64,000 nt of DNA, taken from the NCBI RefSeq assembly GCF_001562275.1, contig NZ_CP014304.1:4092001-4156000 (forward strand), written 5' to 3'. The notes below the pieces were generated by a model. The model was not told the DNA's origin, made no database searches, and saw only the letters and a list, made by a program, of their open reading frames with translations. Shown in pieces: positions 16,547 through 25,228 of this stretch. The stretch's first letter is position 1. Every line of letters starts with the position of its first letter. The position numbers and the translations under genes were made by a program. Source of the DNA: Hymenobacter sp. PAMC 26628 (lineage in GTDB: Bacteria; Bacteroidota; Bacteroidia; Cytophagales; Hymenobacteraceae).

Positions 16547-18502
16547 TTAAAATACTGGCAGCTCGACACTAACGACCGTGCCCTGGCCGGGCTGGCTGCT
16601 GATGAGCACCCAGCCGCGCAGGTAGCTGGCGCGGGCCTGCACGCCGCGCAGGCCCAAGCCCCCGCGGTGCGGGGCCGGGCCGTGGGGGTCGAAGCCCCGG
16701 CCGTCGTCGGCCACGGTGAGGCGCACCCCCGCGTTCGAGCAGCGCACGCCCACGCGCACGTAGCTGGCCTCGGCGTGGCGCAGGGCGTTGTGCAGCAGCT
16801 CGGCCACGATGCGGTAGGCCGCCTGCTGCACGGGGGCGGGCAGGCCGTCAGCATCGGGGTCGCAGCGGGCCGTCACGCGGGGGCCGTCGTCGGTCAGGCC
16901 CAGGGTTTCGACGAGCAGGGCCAGGGCCTGGGGCAGGGGCAGCAGCTCGTCGGCCGGAATGGGCAGCAGCACGTGGCTGAGGGTGCGCACGTCGTGGCGC
17001 AGCTGGCGCAGCAGGGCCTCGGTTTGGGCATGGGCCTCGGCCAGCAGCGGCGGGGCCAGGGCCAGGGCCTGCCGTACCAGCCGGCCCTGCCAGGCCAGGT
17101 GCAGTGCCGTGAGGCCGGGGGCCAGGGCGTCGTGCAGCTCGCGGGCCAGGGCCGCGCGCTCCTCCTCTTGGGCCCCGATGAGGCGCTGGCCGGCCACCGC
17201 CCGCTCGCGCAGCTGGCGCACGCGCAGCTCGGCATTCTGGCGCAGTGTGCGGCGGAAGCGGTCCGTGAGCAGGGTACTCAGCGCGAGCAGCTCCAGGGCC
17301 AGGCCCCAGGCCAGGCCGTTGGGGTTGGCAATATGAATGTTGGTCAGCCCCGAGCGGTTCAGCAAGAAATTGACGCTGCCCAGGAAAAAGCAGCTGTACG
17401 TGAGCCCGTAGAGCGCCGCCAGCCGCTGCTGCGGCGGCCGCCCGTAGCGCAGCACCGCCGTGAGCATGGCCCCGCCCGCCAGCAGCATTCCCCACAGCAG
17501 CACCTCGCGGGCGCCGTTCAGCCAGGCCAGCCCCGCGGGGGCCCGCGCCAGCACGGGCCCAAACAACAGGGCGTAGGCCCCCACGCACGCCACCGCCCCC
17601 ACGCTGAGCCCCACGCTGAGGCGGTACAAGCGCGGCCAGCCCTGCCGCAGCCGCACAAACAGCCCCATGATGCGCAGCCCGCAGGCCAGGGCCAGCAGCA
17701 GCACGCTGTACTGCCCCAGGCGCCAGCCCAGCCCGTAGGCCCACGGCGGCAGCAGCCAGGCATCGATGCCGTCTTCCATCAGCAAAAACCAGGTAATAAA
17801 GAACACGTAGGCCCCGTACCAGAGGTGAATGCGGTCGCGCAGAAACGCGTAGAGCAGGAGGTTGAACAGGGCACTGCTGAGGTACACGCCCAGTAGCCAC
17901 ACCCAGTTTTTGGTCATGAAAAACCCCGACTCGTAGGCCAGGTAATCCTCGGCCGTGGTCAGGTCGGTGGGCAGGTACAGGGCCCCGGTGTGGTTCTCGA
18001 CGCGCAGGTACACCACGGCCTGGGCGTGGGCTTCGAGCCAAAACGGCAGGCAGCTGGCCCGCGCCGGAAACCCGCGCCGGGCGGCCACCACCCGCCCGCT
18101 GGTGGCCGCCACGAAGCGCGGCACACCCCGCCCGCCGGGCTGCACAAAGAGCGTGGCGCTGTCCACGAACGTGTACAGGCTCCACACGAAGCGGGTGCGT
18201 TGGGGCAGCGTGTTCACCACGGTGGCCCGCAGCCACAGCCGGTCCTGCGTGTAGCCCACCTGAAACACGCGCCCCGGCGGTACCTCCCGAAACCGCCCGG
18301 CGGCCCACAGCGCCGCCGCTTTAGCCCCGCTGCTTGGCTGGTCGCAGGCGTCGAGGCAGTAGGCGAAGTAGTGGTTCCAAGGCCCGTCGTTCACGGCTCG
18401 CAGGAACAGGGTGTCGGCAACCAGGGGCCCCGGGCGGGCCGCGGCCGGCCAGGCCAGCAGCCCGCTGCACCCCAACCAGCCGAGCAGCACGAAAAAACGC
18501 AT
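16547..18502 (-). CDS. 7TM-DISM sensor histidine kinase (NarX-type H box)
   Basis: A 651-residue sensor kinase. After a signal peptide (1-22) comes an extracytoplasmic DISM-type beta domain (about 30-185, with DRLWLRATVVN and VYLRVENHTGALYLP). Seven membrane helices follow (about 198-410), then a short coiled coil and a HisKA_3 dimerisation helix, QEEERAALARELHDALAPGL with phospho-acceptor His457. The HATPase_c domain ends the protein (N box AELLHNALRHAEA, G boxes VADDGRGFD and GGLGLRGVQARA). This is the usual partner of NarL-type regulators such as the next gene. The 7TM-DISM input domain is thought to sense small ligands, often carbohydrates; the ligand here is unknown. Confidence 0.92.
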   Translation of the reverse strand: MRFFVLLGWLGCSGLLAWPAAARPGPLVADTLFLRAVNDGPWNHYFAYCLDACDQPSSGAKAAALWAAGRFREVPPGRVFQVGYTQDRLWLRATVVNTLPQRTRFVWSLYTFVDSATLFVQPGGRGVPRFVAATSGRVVAARRGFPARASCLPFWLEAHAQAVVYLRVENHTGALYLPTDLTTAEDYLAYESGFFMTKNWVWLLGVYLSSALFNLLLYAFLRDRIHLWYGAYVFFITWFLLMEDGIDAWLLPPWAYGLGWRLGQYSVLLLALACGLRIMGLFVRLRQGWPRLYRLSVGLSVGAVACVGAYALLFGPVLARAPAGLAWLNGAREVLLWGMLLAGGAMLTAVLRYGRPPQQRLAALYGLTYSCFFLGSVNFLLNRSGLTNIHIANPNGLAWGLALELLALSTLLTDRFRRTLRQNAELRVRQLRERAVAGQRLIGAQEEERAALARELHDALAPGLTALHLAWQGRLVRQALALAPPLLAEAHAQTEALLRQLRHDVRTLSHVLLPIPADELLPLPQALALLVETLGLTDDGPRVTARCDPDADGLPAPVQQAAYRIVAELLHNALRHAEASYVRVGVRCSNAGVRLTVADDGRGFDPHGPAPHRGGLGLRGVQARASYLRGWVLISSQPGQGTVVSVELPVF

Positions 18503-18658
18503 GGAACGCTCGCCACCGCTGTTTTACCCGGGAAGCGCCACAATATAGAACAAAGTTTTTTTATTAATTTCCCAAGTTGCACCCCAAACCCGCCGTCGCC
18601 TAGCAACGGCCATTCCACACCCAACTAATTGGCGGTCAGCCTTGCGCCCAACCGGTGC

Positions 18659-19075
18659 CTAGCGCCGCCGCACCACCACCCCAAACCACAGCGGCCGGGT
18701 AGCCAGCGAGTCCTGAAACGTGACGTCGAGCACCACGTGGGGCCCCGGCCGGGCCGAGTCGGCGGCAAACCGGAACTGGTAAAACAGCAGCGCCGGCCGC
18801 CCCTCGGGCAAGCGCCAGCCCAGCTTGTACAGCTCGATAGCGGGGCCCCAACGCCGGGCCTGCGCCCGCAGCACGCCCACCTGGGCCGCCGCCTGCGCTG
18901 CCGACAATGCTGCCCCGGGGGCCAGCGCGGCGTGCGCAGCGCGGGGCCGGCCGGCCAGCGCATTCAACAAAAAATGCCGAGCCAGGAAGGCCTGCGGGGG
19001 CCGTGCCGCCGGGGCCCCCAGGCCGGCCGCGGCCCAGGCCAGGAAGCCGAACAGGGCCCCGGGGGCCCTCCTCAC
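18659..19075 (-). CDS. Small secreted protein of unknown function, coupled to ftsB
   Basis: A 138-residue protein whose GTG start (19075-19073) overlaps the TGA stop of the ftsB gene as GTGA, a typical arrangement for translational coupling. The N-terminus reads like a signal peptide (LFGFLAWAAAGLGAPAA). An Ala-rich helical part follows, then a C-terminal region with beta character (PALLFYQFRFAADSA, VVLDVTFQDSLATRPLWFGVVV) ending in Arg residues. No family recognised. Its tight link to a division gene hints at a cell-envelope role, but that is inference. It is followed by 156 bp without features before the histidine kinase. Confidence 0.6.
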   Translation of the reverse strand: MRRAPGALFGFLAWAAAGLGAPAARPPQAFLARHFLLNALAGRPRAAHAALAPGAALSAAQAAAQVGVLRAQARRWGPAIELYKLGWRLPEGRPALLFYQFRFAADSARPGPHVVLDVTFQDSLATRPLWFGVVVRRR

Positions 19076-19392
19076 TTGCTGGCAGCGTCCTCGGGCACCA
19101 TGATGAACAAGTCTTCGCCGGGGCGCTTCATCAGGTATTTTTCGCGGGCGAATTTCTCCAGCAGCGCGGGGCTGCTCATCAGCTCGGCGCGGTCACTCTT
19201 CACCGTTTCGATGTTGTCGAGGTAGTACTGCTTTTCGCTGAGCAGGTCCTGGTACTTGCGGTAGATGTCGAACTGCTTGCCCAGGTCGTTGGCGTCAAAC
19301 ACCAGCATCCACACCAAAAAGGCCCCGCCCACGAGGAAGTAAAAGCTGCGCACCACGCGCAGCACCGGCACCAGGAATCGGGGTATTGTCAT
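19072..19392 (-). CDS. ftsB: FtsB/DivIC-family septum formation protein
   Basis: A 106-residue bitopic protein. It has a short cytoplasmic N-terminus, one membrane helix (about 14-32, FYFLVGGAFLVWMLVF), a coiled coil (about 36-78) and the C-terminal EKFAREKYLMKRPGEDLFIMV block diagnostic of FtsB/DivIC. The family bridges FtsQ and FtsL and activates septal peptidoglycan synthesis. It follows eno on the same strand, as eno-ftsB do in E. coli, but a strong terminator stands between them. A TAGCTTTA box close to the -7 consensus precedes it. Confidence 0.92.
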   Translation of the reverse strand: MTIPRFLVPVLRVVRSFYFLVGGAFLVWMLVFDANDLGKQFDIYRKYQDLLSEKQYYLDNIETVKSDRAELMSSPALLEKFAREKYLMKRPGEDLFIMVPEDAASK

Positions 19393-19428
19393 CGGTCGTT
19401 CGCCGTTTAGGGGCCCCTAAAGCTACGC

Positions 19429-19463
19429 AAAAGCCCCCGCTGTTCGGCACAGCGGGGGCTTTT
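19429..19463. terminator. Intrinsic terminator between eno and ftsB
   Basis: A 15-bp stem AAAAGCCCCCGCTGT (19429-19443) with 19449-19463 has a 5-nt loop and A/T runs at both bases. It lies 50 bp after the enolase stop and 37 bp before the ftsB start. Confidence 0.92.
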
Positions 19464-19512
19464 CCACTTTATAAAACGCTTAACCTCGCAGGCTTATCGA
19501 GCCCGCGCCGTG

Positions 19513-20784
19513 CTACATTTTGCGGCCGGGGAAGTAGGCGATTTCGCCCAGCTCTTCCTCGATGCGCAGCAACTGGTTGTACTTGGCCATGCGGTCGGAG
19601 CGCGAGGCCGAGCCGGTTTTGATCTGGCCGGTGTTCAGGGCCACGGCCAGGTCGGCGATGGTCGAATCCTCGGTTTCGCCCGAGCGGTGGCTCATGATGG
19701 ACTTATAGCCGTTGCGGCGGCCTAAGCTTACGGCGTCAATCGTTTCGGTGAGGGTACCGATTTGGTTGACTTTGATGAGGATGGCGTTGGCAATGTGCTC
19801 GTCGATGCCACGCTGGAGGCGCTCCACGTTGGTCACGAACAAGTCGTCGCCCACGAGCTGAATTTTCTTGCCCACTTGGTCGGTGATGCTCTTCCAGCCC
19901 GCCCAGTCGTCCTCGGCCAGGCCGTCTTCGATGCTGATGATGGGGTACTTCTTGGTCCAGTCCACCCAGTAGCTCACCATTTGCTCGGGCGTCAGCTTCT
20001 CGCCGGTGCTCTTTTTGAAGTGGTAGTGGCCGTCTTCGAAGAACTCCGACGCGGCGGGGTCGAGGGCAATCATCACCTGCTCGCCGGGCTGGTAGCCGGC
20101 CTGCTCGATGGCTTGCAGCACAATTTGGATGGCCTCCTCGTTGCTCTGAATGTCGGGGGCAAAACCGCCCTCGTCGCCCACGTTGGTGCTGTAGCCCTTT
20201 TTCTTCAGCACCGTTTTGAGGGTGTGGAAAATGTCGGTACCCCAGCGCAGCGCCTCGCTAAACGAGCTGGCGCCCACGGGCATCACCATAAATTCCTGGA
20301 AGTCAATCTTGTTGTCAGCGTGTGAGCCGCCGTTGAGGATGTTCATCATCGGCACGGGCAGCGTGGTGGCGCCCACGCCGCCCACGTAGCGGTACAGCGG
20401 CATGCCGGCGTCCTGGGCGGCGGCGCGGGCCGCGGCCAGGCTCACGCCCAGGATGGCGTTGGCCCCGAGGTTGCCCTTGTTGGGGGTGCCGTCGAGCTCG
20501 CGCATGATTTTGTCGATCAGCCCCTGCTCGTATACCGAGAAGCCCACCAGCTCTTCGGCCAGCGTGGTGTTCACGTTCTCCACCGCCTTGAGCACGCCCT
20601 TACCCTGGTACATGGCTTTGTCGCCGTCGCGCAGCTCCACGGCTTCGTGCACGCCGGTGCTGGCCCCGCTGGGCACAGCGGCGCGGCCCGTGGCCCCGCT
20701 GTCGGTGGTCACGTCAACTTCGATGGTGGGATTGCCGCGCGAATCGAAAATCTGGCGGGCGTGAATTTGCGAAATGATGCTCAT
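19513..20784 (-). CDS. eno: Enolase (phosphopyruvate hydratase)
   Basis: A 423-residue glycolytic enzyme converting 2-phosphoglycerate to phosphoenolpyruvate with Mg2+. Visible signatures are QIFDSRGNPTIEVDV at the N-terminus, the GASTG loop, the metal ligands around IALDPAASEF, SIEDGLAEDDW and VGDDLFVTN, the catalytic Lys in ILIKVNQIGTLTET and the loop SHRSGETEDS. The length is normal. The ATG at 20784 gives MSIISQIHARQ as in homologues; an upstream alternative at 20892 adds 36 unconserved residues. It is probably monocistronic, ending at the strong hairpin at 19429-19463. Confidence 0.98.
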   Translation of the reverse strand: MSIISQIHARQIFDSRGNPTIEVDVTTDSGATGRAAVPSGASTGVHEAVELRDGDKAMYQGKGVLKAVENVNTTLAEELVGFSVYEQGLIDKIMRELDGTPNKGNLGANAILGVSLAAARAAAQDAGMPLYRYVGGVGATTLPVPMMNILNGGSHADNKIDFQEFMVMPVGASSFSEALRWGTDIFHTLKTVLKKKGYSTNVGDEGGFAPDIQSNEEAIQIVLQAIEQAGYQPGEQVMIALDPAASEFFEDGHYHFKKSTGEKLTPEQMVSYWVDWTKKYPIISIEDGLAEDDWAGWKSITDQVGKKIQLVGDDLFVTNVERLQRGIDEHIANAILIKVNQIGTLTETIDAVSLGRRNGYKSIMSHRSGETEDSTIADLAVALNTGQIKTGSASRSDRMAKYNQLLRIEEELGEIAYFPGRKM

Positions 20785-20939
20785 TGAAAATGAGGTTTGG
20801 TTGGGGAGGAAGGTTCCAAAACCCGCCCCGGCGGCCCCAATGCCCGCCGCGGCGCGTTGTGGCGGCAAGGTACTCATTCCGTTTTTTAGCACCCCGCCGC
20901 CGTCAGTTAAAACGCGGTAAAATAATACGCGCCGGGCCC

Positions 20940-21725
20940 CTACCCTTCCAGCCAGCGCCGGAACTCGGGCGTTTGGGCGGCGCTGGTGGTGAGCACCGCC
21001 TCGGGCTTGGTGCGCAACTGCACCGCCAGCCGGTTGTTGAAGTAGGCCTCCACGCGCGCCACGAAGGCAATGTTCACCAGCTCGGAGCGGTTGAGGCGGC
21101 CGAAGTGGGCGGGGTCGAGCTGGCGCTCCACCTCGGCCAGCGTACCGGCCAGCGGGTAGCGCGCGCCAGCTGCGTCCACAGCGAAGGCCACGCCCGCATC
21201 GGCTTGCACGTAGGCCACGTCGGCCACGGGCAGCACGTAGAGGCCGTTGCGCATCCGCACCGAAAACCGCTGCTTGTACTGGGGCCCCGGCGATGGGCGT
21301 AGGGCCTGGGCCAGCGTGCGCAGCACCTCGGGGCTCAGCACCGAGGCCCCAGCGTCAGTGCTGGGGCCCCCGGCCAGGAGCTGGTACTTGTCCAGGGCTT
21401 CCCGAAACTGGGCGTAGTCGAACGGCTTGAGCAGGTAGGCAATGCCGTTGCCTCGGAACGCTGGCAGCAAAAACTGGTCGTAGGCAGTGGTGAAAATGAC
21501 CGGACACGTCACCCGAAACTGCTCGTAAAGCGCAAACACGTTGCCGTCGAGCAGCTCAATGTCGGAGAAAATTAGATCCGGCACGGGGTGCGTTTCCAGC
21601 CAGGCCAGGGCCTTGGCCACGCTGCGCAGCACGGGCGGGGCCAGCGGCGCCAGCCCGGCCCGGGCCAGGAAATCCACCGTTTGGCGGGCGGCCAGCTCTT
21701 CGTCTTCCAGAATCAGGATGTTCAT
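20940..21725 (-). CDS. LytTR-family response regulator
   Basis: A 261-residue regulator. The receiver domain (1-120) has the acidic pocket DEE at 8-10, phospho-acceptor Asp55 in LIFSDIELLDGN and Lys in YLLKPFDY. A linker is followed by a LytTR DNA-binding domain (about 155-255, with VADVAYVQADAGVAF and FGRLNRSELVNIAFV). Its ATG overlaps the TGA of the LytS-like kinase gene as ATGA, so the two are translationally coupled partners. The TAG stop is directly followed by GGGCCC. Bacteroidota carry many such pairs; targets are not predictable here. Confidence 0.93.
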   Translation of the reverse strand: MNILILEDEELAARQTVDFLARAGLAPLAPPVLRSVAKALAWLETHPVPDLIFSDIELLDGNVFALYEQFRVTCPVIFTTAYDQFLLPAFRGNGIAYLLKPFDYAQFREALDKYQLLAGGPSTDAGASVLSPEVLRTLAQALRPSPGPQYKQRFSVRMRNGLYVLPVADVAYVQADAGVAFAVDAAGARYPLAGTLAEVERQLDPAHFGRLNRSELVNIAFVARVEAYFNNRLAVQLRTKPEAVLTTSAAQTPEFRRWLEG

Positions 21726-22774
21726 CGCAAGGCGGGCTTGGGGGGCCCCGGGGCCAGCGCCACCAGCGGCACGGCCACGGCAAAGGTGGCGGCGGTGGCC
21801 GTCACCGTAATTTCCTGGCCGGCCAGTAGCCGGTACCGCTCGCGCAAGTTGGCCAGCCCCGTGCCCAGCGAGTCGACGGCCGTGCGTTTGGGCCGGCGCG
21901 GGTGGGCCACGCGCAGGGCCTCGGCGGTGGCCCCGATGGTGGCCCCGATGGTGATGCGCAGCGGGTCGTCGTCGTCGCCGGCGTTGTGCTTGATGGCGTT
22001 TTCGACCAGCAGCTGCACCGTGCCTGGCACCACCAGCAGCCGGTGCAGCTCGGCCGCCGCGGGCAGCTCCTGCCAGAACTCGTAGGCCGCCCCGAAGCGG
22101 TGGCGCAGCAGGTAAATGTATTCATCCACAAATTGCAGTTCCTCGGCCAGCGTCACAAAGTCGTCGTTCTTATGGCGAATCAAAAAGCGGTAGAGCGCGG
22201 CGAAACGGGTCAGGTATTCGTGGGCCTCGGCCGGGTCGTGTTGGATGAGGCCCCGCAGCACGTTGAGGTTGTTGAACAGGAAATGCGGGTCAATCTGGGC
22301 CTTGAGGTGGCGCAGCTCGCTTTCGGTCTGGGCCTGCCGCAGCTGCAATACCTTTTGCTGGGCCTCGAAGTAGCGCTTGCCCGTCAGCAGCACGGCCAGC
22401 AGGCCGTAGCTTTTGGCGTGGGCCACCGCCCCCAGCACCAGCCGCGCCCCCGATAGCGGCACCGCGTGCCCCAGCAGGGCCCCATAGAGGCTGACGTAAG
22501 CCCAGCCGCTCAGCAGCAAAAACAGGGGCAACAGCGCCAGGCCCAGCCAATGCCGTCGGTTCAGGAACAGCGGCAGCAAGCCGCCCACCAGCACGCCCAC
22601 CGTGGCCGTGTCCAGCAGCGCCGTAGCCCCCACCACCGGCAGCGCCCGGGCCCAGCTCCAGCCGGTGTCGGCCCCGTACTGCACCAGCAAGATGGGCCCT
22701 ACCACGAGCCAGTAGGCAGCCACCAGCCCCAGGTCCGAGCGCGAAAGCCGCGGCGCGGCAGGTAAAACATTCAT
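21722..22774 (-). CDS. LytS/YehU-type sensor histidine kinase
   Basis: A 350-residue kinase with four predicted membrane helices (within 12-130) and a short coiled coil. The His_kinase domain has LKAQIDPHFLFNNLNVLRGL (phospho-acceptor His164), and an HATPase segment carries VENAIKHNAGDDDDPL and GTGLANLRERY. There is no separate sensor domain, so the membrane part presumably senses. The ATG at 22774 starts directly before the first helix. A longer frame from 22867 would run into the inverted-repeat element that begins 20 bp upstream, and is rejected. It is coupled by ATGA overlap to the LytTR regulator. Confidence 0.92.
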   Translation of the reverse strand: MNVLPAAPRLSRSDLGLVAAYWLVVGPILLVQYGADTGWSWARALPVVGATALLDTATVGVLVGGLLPLFLNRRHWLGLALLPLFLLLSGWAYVSLYGALLGHAVPLSGARLVLGAVAHAKSYGLLAVLLTGKRYFEAQQKVLQLRQAQTESELRHLKAQIDPHFLFNNLNVLRGLIQHDPAEAHEYLTRFAALYRFLIRHKNDDFVTLAEELQFVDEYIYLLRHRFGAAYEFWQELPAAAELHRLLVVPGTVQLLVENAIKHNAGDDDDPLRITIGATIGATAEALRVAHPRRPKRTAVDSLGTGLANLRERYRLLAGQEITVTATAATFAVAVPLVALAPGPPKPALR

Positions 22775-22794
22775 GTGAAAGGAATTGCAGACAG

Positions 22795-22963
22795 TAGACT
22801 TGTTCCCCAATAAGAAATCGGATGTTTTCCAAGCCGTATTTGGAGCCAGAAACGGTAGCTGCTCCAAGAACCTGAGGATACTGGCTTGGCCAAGCCAAAT
22901 AGCCCACCCAGTTGCCCAAAGGGACGCAAATTTTCAGCCATTTCTTATTCGGGAACAAGTCTA
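22795..22963. repeat. 169-bp element bounded by 24-bp inverted repeats (MITE-like)
   Basis: The ends 22795-22818 (TAGACTTGTTCCCCAATAAG onward) and 22940-22963 pair at 23 of 24 positions. No gene lies inside. The 121-bp interior is not itself a hairpin. I see no clear target duplication, so it may be a MITE-like element, an IS remnant or a paired regulatory site. It fills most of the 236-bp gap between the LytS kinase gene and the CPBP protease gene, and must hold or replace the kinase promoter. Confidence 0.6.
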
Positions 22964-23010
22964 GTGGCTAAACTAAACGGATAATGGCTTGGGGCCCCCA
23001 ACGCACCGCC

Positions 23011-23724
23011 TCAAAGCAGTGCCTTTGCCACCGCCACCAGCTGGGCTGCTTCGTTCATGCCCGAGTGCACAAAAATGGGCAGCAGTAGGCTGCCGCTCCG
23101 CGCCCGGCACCACGCCAGCACAAACCGACCCACGGTCGGAATGGCCATCGGCAATAGTTGCAGTGCGACGTGCAAATCGGGGCTGACGCGCAAGCCGTGG
23201 CATAGCCCAAAAACGAGCGAGCTGGCCACCGCGCCCCACCCCATGTCGGCCCCCAGTACGCGCACCCGGCCCGCAAAAGCCCGGTCAAGTAGCGCCAGCA
23301 ACACCCCGCGAAAGGCAAGCTCCTCGGTCAGCCCAGGCATTGTCAGCTGAAACAAGTGGTATTCCAGCGCCGGCTGCCCACCCGGCACCAATGCCCACAG
23401 CACCGCTGATTCAACTAGTATTAGTGGCAACAAGCAGCGGCCCACATCGCGGCCGGTTCCGGGATTGAAACCGGCCCGCAGCCCGAATTCTGCTCGTTTC
23501 CAGCCGCCTAATCGCATCAGTAGGGCAATGGCAGCCACGCTCGCCAGCAGTGCCAGCATTTGGCTGGTCCATTTATCCAGTGGGGCCCAGGCAGCCGCAA
23601 TGTTACAAAAAACAAGCAGTGCCCCCCACAGGATATTGCGCCGGTCAGCGGCGCGCCACAACCCCGGCAAGCACAGCAACAAGACGAGCATTCCTAATAT
23701 GAATGCACTAACAATCAGTCTCAT
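23011..23724 (-). CDS. CPBP-family intramembrane metalloprotease
   Basis: A 237-residue membrane protein with about seven hydrophobic helices and the family's three motifs: EELAFRG (Glu134, Glu135, Arg139), FGLCHG (His176) and a C-terminal FVHSGMNE. These residues form the glutamate-type metal-dependent active site of Rce1/CAAX and bacterial CPBP (ABI) proteases. Bacterial members process prenylated or small peptide substrates or serve in bacteriocin immunity; the role here is unknown. The ATG at 23724 is preferred to a TTG at 23733. It stands alone between the inverted-repeat element and the next gene, 49 bp away. Confidence 0.88.
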   Translation of the reverse strand: MRLIVSAFILGMLVLLLCLPGLWRAADRRNILWGALLVFCNIAAAWAPLDKWTSQMLALLASVAAIALLMRLGGWKRAEFGLRAGFNPGTGRDVGRCLLPLILVESAVLWALVPGGQPALEYHLFQLTMPGLTEELAFRGVLLALLDRAFAGRVRVLGADMGWGAVASSLVFGLCHGLRVSPDLHVALQLLPMAIPTVGRFVLAWCRARSGSLLLPIFVHSGMNEAAQLVAVAKALL

Positions 23725-23773
23725 CAGTATCAAATGGTTGATTTATTACCCTATCTTCAAATTTTTCCACCGA

Positions 23774-25075
23774 TTAACGGCGGCTGGATACCGCCGCTGC
23801 TGGGGCCCCCAGCGGCGTTACGGGGCCCGAGCCGCGTATCAGCACCAAGTACTGCACATAGGCTGTGGCCGGCAGCTCGGGGCGGAACTGCATCTGCTGT
23901 TCCGGCGGCATCCCCGGCGCGTAGCGCAATTGAATGGGCTGGCGGGTGGCGGCGGCCCCCGGCGCGTCGAGCCGCACCAGCGTGGTGCTGCCCGGCGCGG
24001 TGCGCTGCTTTAAGTCGGCTAGGCCGGTTATCGTTACCAAGGGCCCGTCGTGGTTGAATTTATCGGTCACGGTGTACGGCTGCCCCGCCGCCTGCCAGGG
24101 CCCCGGCAGGCCGTCCGTCGGGTACAGCATTTGGCACTCGCTAAACACGCACAGCACCGACACCACCTTGTCGTGCACCGGCAGCGTACTCTGCCCAATC
24201 CGGGCAGCTAGGTCCGAAAAGCCGTTTTGCAGTGGGCTTTGCAGCACATGGCCCAGGCCCCACATTCCGTACATCTTCTCGTGGGCCAGCCGCTTGGTAT
24301 GCACCAACGCCTGGAAATTGGCAAAAATATTGTCCTCCCGCCGACCCGCTCGCAAGTCGTAGGCCGCATTCGCCAGCGCAAGGCGCAGGTCATCGTATTC
24401 GCTTCCCAAATGCCCGCTGGCCAGCGCCAATGCTGCCCGCTGCGTCACTCCCGGAAGCCCCGGCCCCCCCGGCTGCCGCAGCACTGCCACCACCGAATCA
24501 ACGCGGCTACGCAGCCCGGGCGCCAGCGGCGCCGTACGCAGCAGCGCCGTGATATAATCAGCAGCCAGTGGTAAATCTTGCAACTGGTCGAGCCCCACGA
24601 ACCGGATGCGCCGCGCCGCCGGCAGCGTCTGGTTCAGGGCCCTGATGCGTTGAATTTTCTGGTAGAACTCCTGATTGGCCCACTGCGACCGGTCAGCTAC
24701 CCAGCCCCTGAACACTAGTCGCAAGGTACTGTCCTGGCCCGTGCGCAGGTATTCGTTCAGATAATACGCCTTGGCGCAGTCCACTTCTGCCACGTAGGTG
24801 CGTACCCCTGCCCGGGCATTCAGGTGCTTCAGCAGGGCAAAATCAACGTCTTGGGGACGCTGAACCCCGTGCGATTCACCCAGTAAAAACAGTTGGTTAG
24901 CATAAAACGCTTTGTCGAACAGCGCAAACGTCTCCCTTCCCGCCTCAATGGTTTCCAACGGGGCCCCAGTAAATACGGACTCCGGCAAGGCTGTTTGCGC
25001 CCGGGCCCCCGGGGCCCTTAATAGTAGCGGTGTGGCCCAAAACAAAGTGTAACTCAGAAGCAAAGTGAATTTCAT
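23774..25075 (-). CDS. Secreted erythromycin-esterase-like protein
   Basis: A 433-residue protein with a signal peptide (1-26, ending ARAQ). The block NQLFLLGESHGVQRPQDVDF (Glu67, His69) matches the GE-x-H start of the erythromycin-esterase/ChaN-like fold. Later blocks are YVAEVDCAKAYYLNEYL, RIRFVGLDQLQDL and HEKMYGMWGLGHVLQ, the last probably the conserved C-terminal His. In erythromycin esterases the catalytic His and Glu lie in just such motifs, but many members of the superfamily do not hydrolyse macrolides. Export and divergence argue against assigning resistance. The ATG at 25075 was chosen because it begins the signal peptide; the upstream frame (to 25318) overlaps the rplQ terminator. 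Confidence 0.7.
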   Translation of the reverse strand: MKFTLLLSYTLFWATPLLLRAPGARAQTALPESVFTGAPLETIEAGRETFALFDKAFYANQLFLLGESHGVQRPQDVDFALLKHLNARAGVRTYVAEVDCAKAYYLNEYLRTGQDSTLRLVFRGWVADRSQWANQEFYQKIQRIRALNQTLPAARRIRFVGLDQLQDLPLAADYITALLRTAPLAPGLRSRVDSVVAVLRQPGGPGLPGVTQRAALALASGHLGSEYDDLRLALANAAYDLRAGRREDNIFANFQALVHTKRLAHEKMYGMWGLGHVLQSPLQNGFSDLAARIGQSTLPVHDKVVSVLCVFSECQMLYPTDGLPGPWQAAGQPYTVTDKFNHDGPLVTITGLADLKQRTAPGSTTLVRLDAPGAAATRQPIQLRYAPGMPPEQQMQFRPELPATAYVQYLVLIRGSGPVTPLGAPAAAVSSRR

Positions 25076-25228
25076 AATGAAAAGCGGCTTGGCCGCATAG
25101 TCGGTGATGGAGTACTTCAAAGCACGCCTCTCCCGCCGCTGGCCCCGCCTAGCCGCCCACCAATCCGCTGAAAATTCCGATGAGTTACCGCAAAAATTCC
25201 ACGAGTTTCCTTGCCCAAAACCCAACAA

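Noticed and set aside
16667..17896. 409-codon open frame on the plus strand opposite the 7TM-DISM kinase gene
   Set aside because: It is Gln/Gly/Ala-rich, without any motif, and exactly antisense to a well-supported kinase; a composition artefact.
22775..22867. N-terminal extension of the LytS-like kinase (to 22867)
   Set aside because: It would be translated from the inverted-repeat element and adds residues before a normal first membrane helix.
23011..25075. CPBP protease plus esterase-like gene as an antibiotic-resistance or immunity island
   Set aside because: No bacteriocin, transporter or mobile genes accompany them, and the esterase-like protein is exported and diverged.
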